This document shows positions 47,289 through 56,500 of a stretch of DNA of 64,000 nt, in pieces. Source of the stretch: a virus; IMG/VR virus record IMGVR_UViG_3300020204_004241, positions 1-64,000 of that record, one strand, 5' to 3'. A program made the position numbers and the translations under genes. Position 1 is the first letter of the stretch; every line of letters starts with the position of its first letter. The notes beneath the pieces are model-generated. The model made no database searches. It saw nothing but the letters and a program-made list of their open reading frames with translations, and was not told the origin of the DNA.

Positions 47289-48355
47289 CAACTGTAGGTT
47301 TTGCATCGACCGACTGGTCTCGTAGTCTTTTTGATTCCAACGGGATGAATGTTCCTGGTGGGGCAAATTGGGTGCGCTTTCAGCAGGTGCGCCAGCACAT
47401 GAGTATGCCATCGGCAACTGGCTGGCTCACATGGACCGATGAACACGGATTTGTGATCTCAAACAACAAGGGCGATATCGCTCATAATCTTGACGTAATT
47501 GTCATGCAAAGAATTATGTTTGGCGATCTTGTTGACAAGTTGCGCGATTACCGGGAGAAAGAAAACCGAGCCCTAATCATCAACGATCTGGATGACTGGT
47601 ACTGGGGACTTGACCCGCGCAATGCCGCCTATAAATTGACTAGGCCCGAGAACAATCCAGAAGAAAACATTGACCACTATCAGAAAATCTTGGAGTTGTC
47701 TGACATTGTCACCGTCTCCACGCCATTCTTAAAAACGGCGGTAGATAATCTATGCGGCCATAAAAATGTTGTTGTCATCGAGAACCACGTTTCGACCAAT
47801 CACTTCAATGTTCGTGGATTCAATGGCAAGAGGCCTGTAGTTGGCTGGGTTGGTTCAACCAATCATCGAAGTGGCGACCTTGAGGAATTGTTCGGCATAT
47901 TCGACAACAGCATCAAGTTTCACCACAGCGGCCACTATGGTGCCGGCAATCCCTTTGCTGACGCCCTGGGCGTAAAGAAGGATCGTGTTGCCAAAAGCCC
48001 GATGAGGGCGCCATGGGACTACGCCAGAATGTCGTTCTGTTTTGACATCGGCCTGGCTCCGCTCTCAGACATTGAATTCAACCACGCCAAGTCGTGGATT
48101 AAGGCAATTGAGTATGCGGCTGCTGGTATCCCATTTGTTGCGTCACCACGCACAGAATATGTTCGTCTGGTTGAGCAACTGGGAGTAGGCCGTATTGCCC
48201 ACAGCCCATCCGACTGGGTGACTCATGTCAAGGAATTGCACGACCATGGAACCCGCGTCAATGAAGCGGCCCTACTCCGCAGCCGGGTCGAGGAACTGCT
48301 CGACGTAAAGCACATGGCTCGGCTATGGGAATCTGTGATATCTTCTAATCTGTGA
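47285..48355 (+). CDS. Glycosyltransferase, GT-B fold
   Basis: A 356-residue protein with the plan of GT4-like enzymes: N-terminal half with VRFQQVRQHM, LIINDLDDWYWGLD and SDIVTVSTPFLKTAV; then VVGWVGSTNHRSGDL; and the C-terminal nucleotide-sugar region FNHAKSWIKAIEYAAAGIPF followed by VASPRTEYVRLVEQ, the E-x7-E-like region. Such enzymes transfer sugar from an activated donor. Targets could be hypermodified phage DNA bases, virion proteins or host surface glycans. The start overlaps the upstream stop (ATGA). Confidence 0.85.
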   Translation: MTTVGFASTDWSRSLFDSNGMNVPGGANWVRFQQVRQHMSMPSATGWLTWTDEHGFVISNNKGDIAHNLDVIVMQRIMFGDLVDKLRDYREKENRALIINDLDDWYWGLDPRNAAYKLTRPENNPEENIDHYQKILELSDIVTVSTPFLKTAVDNLCGHKNVVVIENHVSTNHFNVRGFNGKRPVVGWVGSTNHRSGDLEELFGIFDNSIKFHHSGHYGAGNPFADALGVKKDRVAKSPMRAPWDYARMSFCFDIGLAPLSDIEFNHAKSWIKAIEYAAAGIPFVASPRTEYVRLVEQLGVGRIAHSPSDWVTHVKELHDHGTRVNEAALLRSRVEELLDVKHMARLWESVISSNL

Positions 48356-48654
48356 GGAAGCGTTCTGCCAAGCAGGAAGCGCTCTACCGTGAGCGCCGGC
48401 CATTGGTCAAAAGGCTGCTAGAGGAGCGAGTCTGGTGTGAGGCCTGCCCGATTTTTGCCGAGCATGATGGGCGAGTTACCTATGCCAGGAATCGCTCGAT
48501 GGACATTCATGAACTGGTCCGCAGGTCGCAGGGCGGGTCAATTCTGGACATCGACAACCTGATCGCCGTGTGCCGCCCATGTCATATTAGAATCGGTAAT
48601 TATCCTCAGTTGGCATTCGATTTAGGTTTGGCCAAGAGGTCTTGGGAGCAGTAA
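48352..48654 (+). CDS. HNH endonuclease
   Basis: A 100-residue protein starting at GTG in the upstream stop. The HNH/zinc motif is clear: CEACPIF, then DIHELVRRSQGGSILDIDNLIAVCRPCHIRIG, giving two Cys pairs plus the catalytic His and Asn. Small HNH proteins beside the terminase often assist packaging cleavage in siphophages and myophages, and this location between terminase and head-tail genes fits. A homing role is less likely because it is integrated in the operon by overlap. Confidence 0.9.
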   Translation: MRKRSAKQEALYRERRPLVKRLLEERVWCEACPIFAEHDGRVTYARNRSMDIHELVRRSQGGSILDIDNLIAVCRPCHIRIGNYPQLAFDLGLAKRSWEQ

Positions 48655-48692
48655 TACCTATTGTGCTACTCTTGACTTGACCAAGGAGAGTC

Positions 48693-48854
48693 ATGGTAGT
48701 TCCGCGTCGCACAAACACAGACGATGAAGAGCGGGGTTCTGACGTCGGCAGGCGTCGGCGTCCTGGATTTTTTCGACGCGCTGCGGGTCGTGCGCTTCGT
48801 AGTGTTTCTCGTGCCGCCGACCGTGCTCGGGTTCGAGGCCGTGGCCGCCGCTGA
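48693..48854 (+). CDS. Arginine-rich small protein
   Basis: A 53-residue frame with AAGGAGAG upstream and no overlap with neighbours. After an acidic patch (TNTDDEERGS) it is extremely Arg-rich (about 19 Arg; RRRRPGFFRRAAGRALRSVS). It resembles protamine-like or RNA/DNA-binding peptides. Candidate roles are DNA condensation in the head or a small head-tail factor; not recognised. The opposite-strand frame over it has no ribosome binding site. Confidence 0.55.
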   Translation: MVVPRRTNTDDEERGSDVGRRRRPGFFRRAAGRALRSVSRAADRARVRGRGRR

Positions 48855-48867
48855 CAGGAGGCCCTAG

Positions 48868-49497
48868 ATGCTGGTTTCTATTGACGAACTTCGTCGATAC
48901 ATGGACATTACCTTTAGTTCGCGTCAAGAAGATGCCGCCACATATGTCCTAGAGGGTCTCCAAAGCGAACTTGAGGCCTATATTCGCCGGCCCATCGAGA
49001 TTCATGAATATACGGAAACTCACGTTATTCAGGCGTCCTCCGTTGGCATGCCGACTGCATCGTTCTTTTACGATCAAAGCCTCGACACAACCCTGAATAC
49101 TGGCATTTCAATCACCCAGCCCCCGGTTGGCGTATACCTTAGAAATACGCCAGTCGTTACGGTCACCGACGTAACCATCACAAACACGACTGGAAACGTA
49201 TTGGCCCAGGTTGAAGGCATCGACTATGTAGTTCAGCGCTATGGCATTGACTGCTACAGGGGCTACCCCAATGATGTTGTCACGGTTACCTATGAAGGTG
49301 GGCTTGATGGTGACCAAATCAAGATGTTCCGACTGATGATCCTTCGGGCCGCATCTCGAGAAATGCAAAACATGCATGACGATGTTGTCGGCATCAAGGA
49401 CCTTAACTCCAGAAACGTCGCCCCACTACAGACCGGATTTTTGGACAGCGAGTTGTTGGCGCTAAAGCGCTACCGACGCAAACAGATTGCCGGCTGA
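48868..49497 (+). CDS. Head-tail connector (adaptor) protein
   Basis: A 209-residue protein with an alpha-helical start (SIDELRRYMDITFSSRQEDA, YVLEGLQSELEAYIRRPIEI), a long beta-rich middle (VGVYLRNTPVVTVTDVTITN) and a C-terminal helix (KMFRLMILRAASREMQNMHD). This is the layout of gp6/gp15-like adaptors that sit under the portal. It is the first of three head-tail joining genes before the tail sheath. Confidence 0.75.
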   Translation: MLVSIDELRRYMDITFSSRQEDAATYVLEGLQSELEAYIRRPIEIHEYTETHVIQASSVGMPTASFFYDQSLDTTLNTGISITQPPVGVYLRNTPVVTVTDVTITNTTGNVLAQVEGIDYVVQRYGIDCYRGYPNDVVTVTYEGGLDGDQIKMFRLMILRAASREMQNMHDDVVGIKDLNSRNVAPLQTGFLDSELLALKRYRRKQIAG

Positions 49498-49955
49498 TGT
49501 ATTCCAAAGTCAATGTCCGCGTATACGGCGAGAAGCAGGCTATTGTTCGTCTTGAGGGGATTAAGCAGCGTCTTGAAAACCAGCAGGTTCCCCTGCGTCA
49601 GGCTCGCGCTATGCTTGCCGCAGCCAATGCCAAGAACTTCTCCAGCAATGGCCTTCCAGTCGGTGGCTGGGCGCCACTTGATGCCGAGTACGGGGCATGG
49701 AAATCTAGGCGTTACCCTGGGGCTCCACCAATGGTTGCTAACGGTAAGTTGTTCCGTAGCCTCATTGCCCTGGATGGTGGGAGCATGAACATCGTCAGCC
49801 CCAAAAGTGCCACCTATGGCACCGATGTCGAATATGCCAAGTTCCACCAGTACGGAACTAGGAAGATGCCTAAGCGCAAAATTGTGTTTGAGCCTGTTGG
49901 GTTCGCCGCCGAACTAGGCCAGATCATGGCTAAGTGGACCGCTAGGGGTATCTGA
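49497..49955 (+). CDS. Phage virion morphogenesis / tail completion protein
   Basis: A 152-residue protein starting on the last base of the previous stop. VGGWAPLDAEYGAWKSRRYP, ANGKLFRSLI, ATYGTDVEYAKFHQYGTRKMPKR and VFEPVG match the Mu gpG / HK97 gp10-like family of neck or tail-completion proteins (YGT..YA.FHQ.GT..MP.R). It connects the tail terminator to the head connector. Confidence 0.82.
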   Translation: MYSKVNVRVYGEKQAIVRLEGIKQRLENQQVPLRQARAMLAAANAKNFSSNGLPVGGWAPLDAEYGAWKSRRYPGAPPMVANGKLFRSLIALDGGSMNIVSPKSATYGTDVEYAKFHQYGTRKMPKRKIVFEPVGFAAELGQIMAKWTARGI

Positions 49956-49957
49956 TC

Positions 49958-50566
49958 ATGCAGGGCGCACACAACGCAAAATTATTTGTCACTAATTATC
50001 TGAAGGCAGACTTCAAGCGGCGTCTTGACGATTACCGCTTCGCACGTCGTGCTGAGGGTGAATGGTTTGTTGATGATGGGGCGCTTCCAGAGCCGGTCAA
50101 GTACCTCAACTATGAGCCCCTGGCCCTGGATGAGTTCCCGACAATTATTACAGTCGCTATTTCGACAACTAGTTTTCTGCGCGATGACTATACCGGCGCC
50201 ATGGACCCGTTGTACCAGGTTACGTACAATATGAGGACATATGTATGGGTGCGCGCTGAGGGGAACGAAGCAGCGACCCTCATGCGTGACCGACTATCCA
50301 CGGTCCTGCGATCAGCCCTACTTGACTACCCATGCCTGCGGGCCAACAAGCCCGAGTACTACCTGGAAGTGATGATTGACGAGGGCACGATGCGGGAAGA
50401 GTTCTCGGACCTTACTCTCCTCAAGGGCGAACGGGCATTGGCCGGTTCATTCATTTCTTATGACCTTACAGTTATGGAGCGAATTACCAGACTGCCCATC
50501 GGCACCATGGACGAGTTTGAGATCGAACTTGAAAAAGCCGCCCTTAACGAGCCTTTGCCTGACTGA
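49958..50566 (+). CDS. Probable tail terminator / neck protein
   Basis: A 202-residue alpha/beta protein with FPTIITVAISTTSFLRDDY, VTYNMRTYVWVRAEGNEAAT and LMRDRLSTVLRSALLDYPCL, the pattern of tail-terminator-like neck proteins (a beta sheet with a long helix from the ATLMRDRL part). It is the last gene before the tail sheath and is followed by a 157-base gap containing a promoter. Confidence 0.65.
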   Translation: MQGAHNAKLFVTNYLKADFKRRLDDYRFARRAEGEWFVDDGALPEPVKYLNYEPLALDEFPTIITVAISTTSFLRDDYTGAMDPLYQVTYNMRTYVWVRAEGNEAATLMRDRLSTVLRSALLDYPCLRANKPEYYLEVMIDEGTMREEFSDLTLLKGERALAGSFISYDLTVMERITRLPIGTMDEFEIELEKAALNEPLPD

Positions 50567-50672
50567 CGATACTTGCACCGCTAAATCAGGCTGTGTTGTA
50601 GCATTGATACGAACAGCAAGCAGGCATAGTGCGAATTTCGGTAGACATTATCTGGCGAAAAACAAAAAGCGC

Positions 50673-50678
50673 TATACT
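50673..50678 (+). promoter_or_regulatory. Candidate late promoter before the tail sheath gene
   Basis: TATACT matches the -10 consensus at five of six positions and lies 46 bases before the sheath start in a 157-base intergenic gap, the longest in the + strand late operon. I see no good -35 at 16-18 bases, so a phage-specific or activator-dependent promoter is possible. GGAAGGA provides the ribosome binding site. Confidence 0.4.
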
Positions 50679-50723
50679 GACTTACAGTTCTGATCTTGGT
50701 CGCGGAATACGGAAGGACATCGA

Positions 50724-52223
50724 ATGCCCGGCGTAGTAGTCACAACAGCGGTACGTACTGGCCCCACAGTGGCCAACGTAGCCCCTTCAGCCACTTTCTT
50801 CATTGCCGGTCAGTCCGAGCGTGGACCGTCCGATGAGGCGATTCTCGTTACAAGTCTTGCCGACTACGAGGACTACTTTGGTGGGTACGTTTCGTACGGC
50901 CACACTCACCAGCAGGTGCAGGCCTTCTTCGAGGAGGGCGGCGCTCGCTGCTACGTGAGCCGCGTTGTTGGAGCCTCGCTCGGCGCCGGCTACGCCGCCA
51001 CCACCTCGACTGGCACAATCACCCTCGACAACTCCGGCGGCCTGGATGCTGTCACCCTGAACGCCAAGGGCCCGGGCGCTTGGTCGGCAAACCTCGATGT
51101 GAGCGTTGCTGCCCTCGGCTCTGGCTTTGTCATCAAGTTGTTCCTCGATGACGAGCAGGTCTACTCGACTGGCGAAGTTGCCAATGCCCAGGCTGCGGTC
51201 AACAAGATCAACAGCAGCGCTGTTGCGGATCGCTATGTTGAGGCGGTTCTTCCAAGCGGTGCCGCTGATCGCGTTCCCGCCACGATCGCCGCTACCGCAT
51301 TTTCAGCAGGCAGTGACAACCGTGCCCAAATCGTTCTCGCCAACTACGAGGCTGCACTTGCCAACTTCACCGATGACCTCGGTGCTGGTGCGGTAGCCAT
51401 CCCCGGCGCGACCGAGGATGCAGGCATGGACGTGACTAACCTTCACCAGGCAATCATCGATCACGCCGACACCAACCACCGCGTTGCTCTGTTGTCGTTT
51501 GCCTCTGGCGATTCGTCTGACGACGCGATCAGTGCTATGGCTGACTATGGCGACTACGCCGGCTCAGAGCATGCGGCCTTCTACTGGCCCTGGGTGACCG
51601 CCAACCGCGCAGTTAACACTCCAGTGACCCTGTCGCCAGAGGGCTATGTCGCGGCCAAGCGTTCGGTGGCCTTTAACGCCACTGGCCCATGGTCTCCCTA
51701 CGCTGGTCTCGCTTCGGAAGCCAAGTTCCTCACCGGCCTGGCTTCGATCGTCAGCAAGACCCTTGGCGACAGCCTTGACGAGTCTCGCGTCAATGCCCTC
51801 CGGATCATCAATGGCCGGGTCCGGGCGTACGGCGCTCGCTCGGCTTCGTCTGACGAGGACAACTTCCGCTACATCACTGCCCAGGAAATGCTGAACTACA
51901 TCGTTGTTCAGTCGCAGAACACCCTGGAAGACCTGGTGTTCTCCACCATCGACGGTCGTGGTGCGCTGTTCGGCCAGGTGGATGCCCGCCTGCGAGCCGT
52001 TCTCGAACCACTGCGTCTCGCTGGTGGCCTGTACGAGGCGTTCGATGTTCTCGGAAGCCGCATCGACTACGGCTACACCGTCGTCGTGAACGACGCAATC
52101 AACCCTGTCAGCCAGTTGGCTGGAGGCCTTATCAAGGCCAAGGTTGGCGTTCGCGTGTCCAGCATTGGTGACCAGATTGAAGTTGAAGTCACCAAGTCCA
52201 ACCTAACAGCATCAGTAGTCTGA
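50724..52223 (+). CDS. Contractile tail sheath protein
   Basis: A 499-residue protein of the sheath family. PGVVVTTAVRTGPTVANVAP with FFIAGQSERGPSDEAI is the standard N-terminal part, VTSLADYEDYFGG follows, and the C-terminal half has KTLGDSLDESRVNALRIING, VRAYGARSASSDEDNFRYIT, QNTLEDLVFSTIDG and YGYTVVVNDAINPVSQLAGG with a final strand-helix-strand that links neighbouring subunits. It forms the outer cylinder that shortens on contraction. Its presence makes the phage a myovirus. Confidence 0.95.
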   Translation: MPGVVVTTAVRTGPTVANVAPSATFFIAGQSERGPSDEAILVTSLADYEDYFGGYVSYGHTHQQVQAFFEEGGARCYVSRVVGASLGAGYAATTSTGTITLDNSGGLDAVTLNAKGPGAWSANLDVSVAALGSGFVIKLFLDDEQVYSTGEVANAQAAVNKINSSAVADRYVEAVLPSGAADRVPATIAATAFSAGSDNRAQIVLANYEAALANFTDDLGAGAVAIPGATEDAGMDVTNLHQAIIDHADTNHRVALLSFASGDSSDDAISAMADYGDYAGSEHAAFYWPWVTANRAVNTPVTLSPEGYVAAKRSVAFNATGPWSPYAGLASEAKFLTGLASIVSKTLGDSLDESRVNALRIINGRVRAYGARSASSDEDNFRYITAQEMLNYIVVQSQNTLEDLVFSTIDGRGALFGQVDARLRAVLEPLRLAGGLYEAFDVLGSRIDYGYTVVVNDAINPVSQLAGGLIKAKVGVRVSSIGDQIEVEVTKSNLTASVV

Positions 52224-52235
52224 TAAGGAGTTACC

Positions 52236-52691
52236 GTGTCAAAACTAGCGCAGAGGCAAATTCTGGCGAAGATTGTGCCTTCGGACAACATGACCCAGGA
52301 AAAGGGTCCCAACGTCGACGGCTACTTCGCACAGGTCTCTGGTGGAGAAATCACTGCTTCCGTGGAAAAAATCTACGTGGGTGGCGAGACATTCCCAGAG
52401 GTGTTGTGCGCGCCGGCTGAAGTCGGTGACATCACCCTGACCAAGCACTTCGACACTACTGACGTAGCCTCGGGAGCCTTCCTCCCCAAACTGCGCCAAC
52501 TGGTTGGCCGCGTGTACTATGACATCACGGTCTATACCCTGGACTGTGATCTCAAGGTTCCCGGCTCGGACCGCGTGTACCCCAAGTGCTTGCTCGTCGG
52601 TTTGAGCGAGCCAGACGGTGACTCGTCGTCTGGCGCCCCCGCTGTATTCGCGCTGACCTTCAGCGTGTCCAGCGTCGCGGCCCCTCGCTGA
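52236..52691 (+). CDS. Tail tube protein
   Basis: A 151-residue protein starting at GTG with AAGGAG upstream, directly after the sheath gene as in most contractile phages. DGYFAQVSGGEITASVEKIY, GDITLTKHFDT, VYYDITVYTLDCDLKVPGSD and the late strands fit the beta-barrel of T4 gp19-like tubes. It forms the inner tube for DNA passage. A terminator follows immediately. Confidence 0.9.
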   Translation: MSKLAQRQILAKIVPSDNMTQEKGPNVDGYFAQVSGGEITASVEKIYVGGETFPEVLCAPAEVGDITLTKHFDTTDVASGAFLPKLRQLVGRVYYDITVYTLDCDLKVPGSDRVYPKCLLVGLSEPDGDSSSGAPAVFALTFSVSSVAAPR

Positions 52692-52697
52692 TCTGAG

Positions 52698-52740
52698 TTT
52701 CCCGCCGTCGTTACGGTGACGGCGGCGGGAACATAATTTT
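52698..52740 (+). terminator. Intrinsic terminator after the tail tube gene
   Basis: A 9-bp perfect stem TTCCCGCCG (52699-52707) / CGGCGGGAA (52723-52731) with further pairing possible inside a GC-rich 15-base loop, followed by CATAATTTT. It lies 8 bases after the tube stop and likely limits read-through, so sheath and tube are made in excess over tape measure and baseplate proteins. Confidence 0.75.
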
Positions 52741-52788
52741 ACCGTATTCTGCAACTTACCTATTCCTACTATGCTAAGGTCCCTGATT

Positions 52789-53310
52789 ATGGCTGAATCA
52801 TTCCAACTCGATGAGTCCACCCCTGCAGCGAAAACCGCCAAGCAGGCTGACGTAACCCCATCTGTGCTCGACCAGTTGAAGGCAGTAGTCTCCAAGAAGG
52901 TTGAGCGCCAGGTCATCTACATCGAGGTGCCGGAGCGACCGGGCGTACTCCTCAAGGTGAGCCCGAATATCACTCAGCACCAGATGAAGGCCTGGCGGCG
53001 CAACGCCGGCGAGGAGACCAAGAACGGTCTTGATCCGCTTAAGTTCGCCTGCTCCGTAATTGGTCATTGCACCATCGGCTTTGAGATCAATGGTGAAGAG
53101 GTTGCTGACTCGGATGGCACCGTCCTGACCTTTGCGTCGCCGGAAATCATGGAAATGACGGAGACAACCCGCCCCCTCCCCGACTGCGTCCGCGCCTTTT
53201 TCGGCATCGACCCGCACGTCGAGGCTGCCGCTGTAGCGATCATGGAGGCGTCCGGTTACGGCGATACGGTTGAAACCGTAAACCCTACGAAGACGTCCTC
53301 GACGAACTAG
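52789..53310 (+). CDS. Tail assembly chaperone, short form (gpG-like)
   Basis: I start at ATG 52789 (MAESFQLDE); an in-frame ATG at 52771 is less well placed. The 173-residue protein has an acidic/helical N-terminus, IEVPERPGVLLKVSPNITQH, QMKAWRRNAGEETKNGLDPL, and ends TVETVNPTKTSSTN. Its place between tube and tape measure, and the overlapping second frame, identify it as the shorter of the two tail assembly chaperones that coat the tape measure during tube growth. Confidence 0.82.
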   Translation: MAESFQLDESTPAAKTAKQADVTPSVLDQLKAVVSKKVERQVIYIEVPERPGVLLKVSPNITQHQMKAWRRNAGEETKNGLDPLKFACSVIGHCTIGFEINGEEVADSDGTVLTFASPEIMEMTETTRPLPDCVRAFFGIDPHVEAAAVAIMEASGYGDTVETVNPTKTSSTN

Positions 53311-53480
53311 TTGAGGACCCGCGGATAAAGACCGCGGCCCGTCTCGGGGAATTATTCGGGACTGATCCAATTCGCATTTTGGACTCCTCCGATGAGGAGT
53401 GGTTTGTGCGTATGGCCTGCGCCAAAGTCATTGAGGCGGATCGGCTAGAGCAGCAGAAACAAATGGACAGAATGCGCTAA
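52789..53480 (+). CDS. Tail assembly chaperone, frameshifted long form (gpGT-like)
   Basis: The -1 frame is closed by TGA at 53271-53273 and then stays open from 53274 to the TAA at 53478-53480 without its own start codon. Slipping at AAACCCT (53280-53286) joins the first 166 residues to 64 more (YEDVLDELVEDPRIKTAARL, LFGTDPIRILDSS, then EEWFVRMACAKVIEADRLEQ), giving about 230 residues. This matches the conserved G/GT arrangement upstream of tape measure genes. The new C-terminal domain should bind tape measure or tube subunits. Confidence 0.8.
53280..53286 (+). promoter_or_regulatory. -1 ribosomal frameshift slippery site
   Basis: A AAC CCT follows the X XXY YYZ rule when read in the short chaperone's frame (GTA AAC CCT). 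It is the only such heptamer in the 34-base window where both frames are open (53274-53307). GC-rich sequence able to fold lies downstream around 53319-53347. Confidence 0.8.
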
Positions 53481-53520
53481 AATAGGGCATCCCTAGCGCT
53501 GCTACTTACATAGGTTGATC

Positions 53521-56500
53521 ATGGCCGACGAACGTGTTGTCGTAAAAATTGATGTCGACATCTCGGGCGTTCAAAACATCACACGCTTGCAGAAGCAGTT
53601 GGCTTCGATGAACCGAATGAACGACCGGTTCATGAAGCGCCAATCACTCATAAATGAGCGCTTCAGCGCTATTAAAAATCGCACCGACCTTGTTAGCCGC
53701 ACATTTGTAAGGATGCGCTCAATTGTTGGAACAATGATTGGGATTTTTGCCAAGTTCAATGCGATACTGACTGTTGTTGCCACAGCAGCGTTGCCTTTGC
53801 TGAATGCCACCTTTGCCACTGGTCGGCTCCTGGCAAAGGCGTATCACGGAGCCCTGCAATTAGTGGCTGCCGGCGTTGCCGCAGTTGGCGCGGCAGCAGC
53901 GGTAGCGCTCGCTGGATTCCGTGAATACAGCGCAGCCATGCAGTCGTTCAACTACACGACGAATAATAACTTCCTTGGTGCAACACAGAACGCTTCGGCA
54001 AGCCTGCGAGGCCTCCAGCGCGATGCCGAACTGGCAGTGTTTGGGCTTACTGGACTAAATGATGCGTTCGTACAAGTAAACCAGAGCAGCCGTTTCACTG
54101 GGCAGTCGCAGAACATGCTTCGCCAATTGGCAGACTTTGCCGCTGCTGGCGGAGACCCGGCCAAGAATATTGCCGCTGCTGGCGCATTTATTGGCCTGTT
54201 GCAAAAAGAAGGCAAACTTACCCAGAACGTCCTGGCCGCTGGTCAGAAGATCGGTCCCCAATTTGCCAAAGCCCTTGATGAAGCCAAGAAGCGCGGCATG
54301 TCTTCAGTTGCCGACTTCCAGAAGTTGCTGTCGAGCGGAGAACTCGCTGCCTTCGGCGGAGTAACCGGGCAGGCGGGCCGCGTACGCCAGACGCTGTTCG
54401 GCCAACTCAAGGGCTATATGAGCCAATTCTTCACCATGGGTGCAGATATCGGTGACAGCCTGTTGGGGCCAACCAAATCGGCACTTGACCAAGTTGCGCA
54501 ATCACTCATGGGTGTTCTTCGGCGCGTTGGTCCATCTATTGCTTCTTTCGGCAGGGGCCCATTCCTTGAAGGTTTCGTTGGCATGTTCCTCAAGTTGGAA
54601 GAAATTCTCATCAAGTTATTCCGCGAGTATCTTCCCAGGTCGGAGGGAATGGTTGGCCGGTTCGTTTCGTTTTGGAAAGAACTTGTCTATGTATTTGAAG
54701 ACATTGTTGATCGCCTGCGGCCATACACCGAAATCGGCCGTGCAATCATGGACATTTTCGGGCCGGCGTTCACGCAAATCTTCGAGCGGTTCGGGGCAAA
54801 GTATCAAGATATTGGCGTACTAATTGAAGACAACCGAGAGCAATTCGACAGATTCGGAAGCAATCTTGAGCGCTTCGTCAACCTGTTCTTTGACTTTGCA
54901 AAAGTGCTTGAGGAAAGTTTTGTTAAGGCTTTGCCAGTCATCAATGCGCTTGCTGAAGCATTTATGACAATTGCAGAAATGGTACTGGCAATTGTTGGTG
55001 GCATCGGACAGATGGGCTCAATGGGGGGAATGGCCGCCCTTGGCTTGATGTTTGGTGGGAAAGCAATGCTGGGCAGCAAGAGGGGCCCTGGCGGCCGGCG
55101 AACCCGGGGCAGAGCGGGCCGCGGCATGATGCGTGGGGCCCGTACCATGGGTGGAGCGATTAACAGCGCTCTAGGTCCCTTCGGGGTCCTGGGCGGTGGA
55201 TTTATGCCGGGAATGAATAGTTACGGTTCCGGCATCGGACTAGCAAACACAACAGCCTTCGCTGGCCGTGGAGCCTACAACGCTGGTATTTTTACTAGGA
55301 ATCTCGCTAGCCGCGCTAGCGTTGGGGCAAGAAACTTTGTTCAGGACCGTATTGCTGCTAGGGAACTTAGGCGGCTTGGATTTTCTCCCATGGAAGCAAG
55401 AGAAATGAATGGCGGTCTTCTGCCTGGCGGTGGAACTGCAACATACACTCCAAAGCAATACAAGAAAATGTTCCCATTCAATAGGTTTGGGACGAGTGCA
55501 ATTAGTGGGCCGCAGGCTCCGCCGTCGCACCTGATGAACTTCCAGCAGTATTCCGATGCAATCACCAAGGGGACCACACGACAGAGTTATCGGGCGTATC
55601 GTGCTGGAACAATTGGTAAAGCCGGGATGGGTATAGGCGCTTCGCTGAAGGGGGCGTTGCGCAGCAGTGCTCGTCAGGGTCGATTTACTCGTGGCTACGC
55701 TCCGACCGGACTGGGCGCCGGCTTGGCATCCATGATGGGCAGCGCCGCCCTCATGAACAACTTTCAGTTTGCCGATACCGGATTGGGAAGTGCGGGCAAC
55801 ACGATCGGATCAATGGGATCGATGGTTGCCATGTTTAATCCCATGGCCGGTCTTGGGCTGACGCTCGCTGGCGGTGCTCTTGGCGCAAAGACTCCTGGCG
55901 GTGGAGCGCTCGCCGGAGCCGGAGCCGGTGCCGCATTCGGAAGTATGGTGGGTGGCCCTGTTGGCGCCGCCGTAGGCGCGGTTATTGGTGCGGCTATTGG
56001 CGGAGTAACTGGAGCGATCAACCGCTTCAAGGGCGAAGAAAAGAAACTGAAACAGGACGCTCAAAAGGTCGGCCTTGAGGTGATGGGCGCTGTTGCGCGA
56101 TCATTCATTGGCACAGGAGACTTTTCGCAGGTTTCTGATATTGCCGGCAAACTTGGCAAGCGAGCCGACTATATTCGCGGCCTTGGTCTTGAGGGCATGG
56201 ACCGTGATGCCCGCAAGGCCGAAGTGGCACGACTGCGCGCCGAAGGCAAAATTACAAGAGAAGAGGCAGACACACTAAACGCTGGCGTCACAAAATATGT
56301 TGATGGCCTAGACCTGCAGCAAGAAAAAATTCTTGAGGTAACAGAAATTATCGAAAGGGGCTTCAATGACAAAATGGATGTCCTTAAGTCGATGACAGGT
56401 AAGTCCACGGAAGAACTTCTGGCCCTGGCAAATACTATGGGCGTTGACCTATATGAAGCAACAGAGTCAGTGCATAGTGCCGTTGTAGCACTAGGCCTCG

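Noticed and set aside
48352-48654. HNH gene considered as a mobile homing endonuclease
   Set aside because: It overlaps the upstream gene by 4 bases and lies at the terminase/head-tail position where packaging-related HNH genes are normal.
48691-48927. A 78-residue minus-strand frame over the Arg-rich gene
   Set aside because: No ribosome binding site, and it opposes a compact + strand operon with a well-placed + strand gene in the same space.
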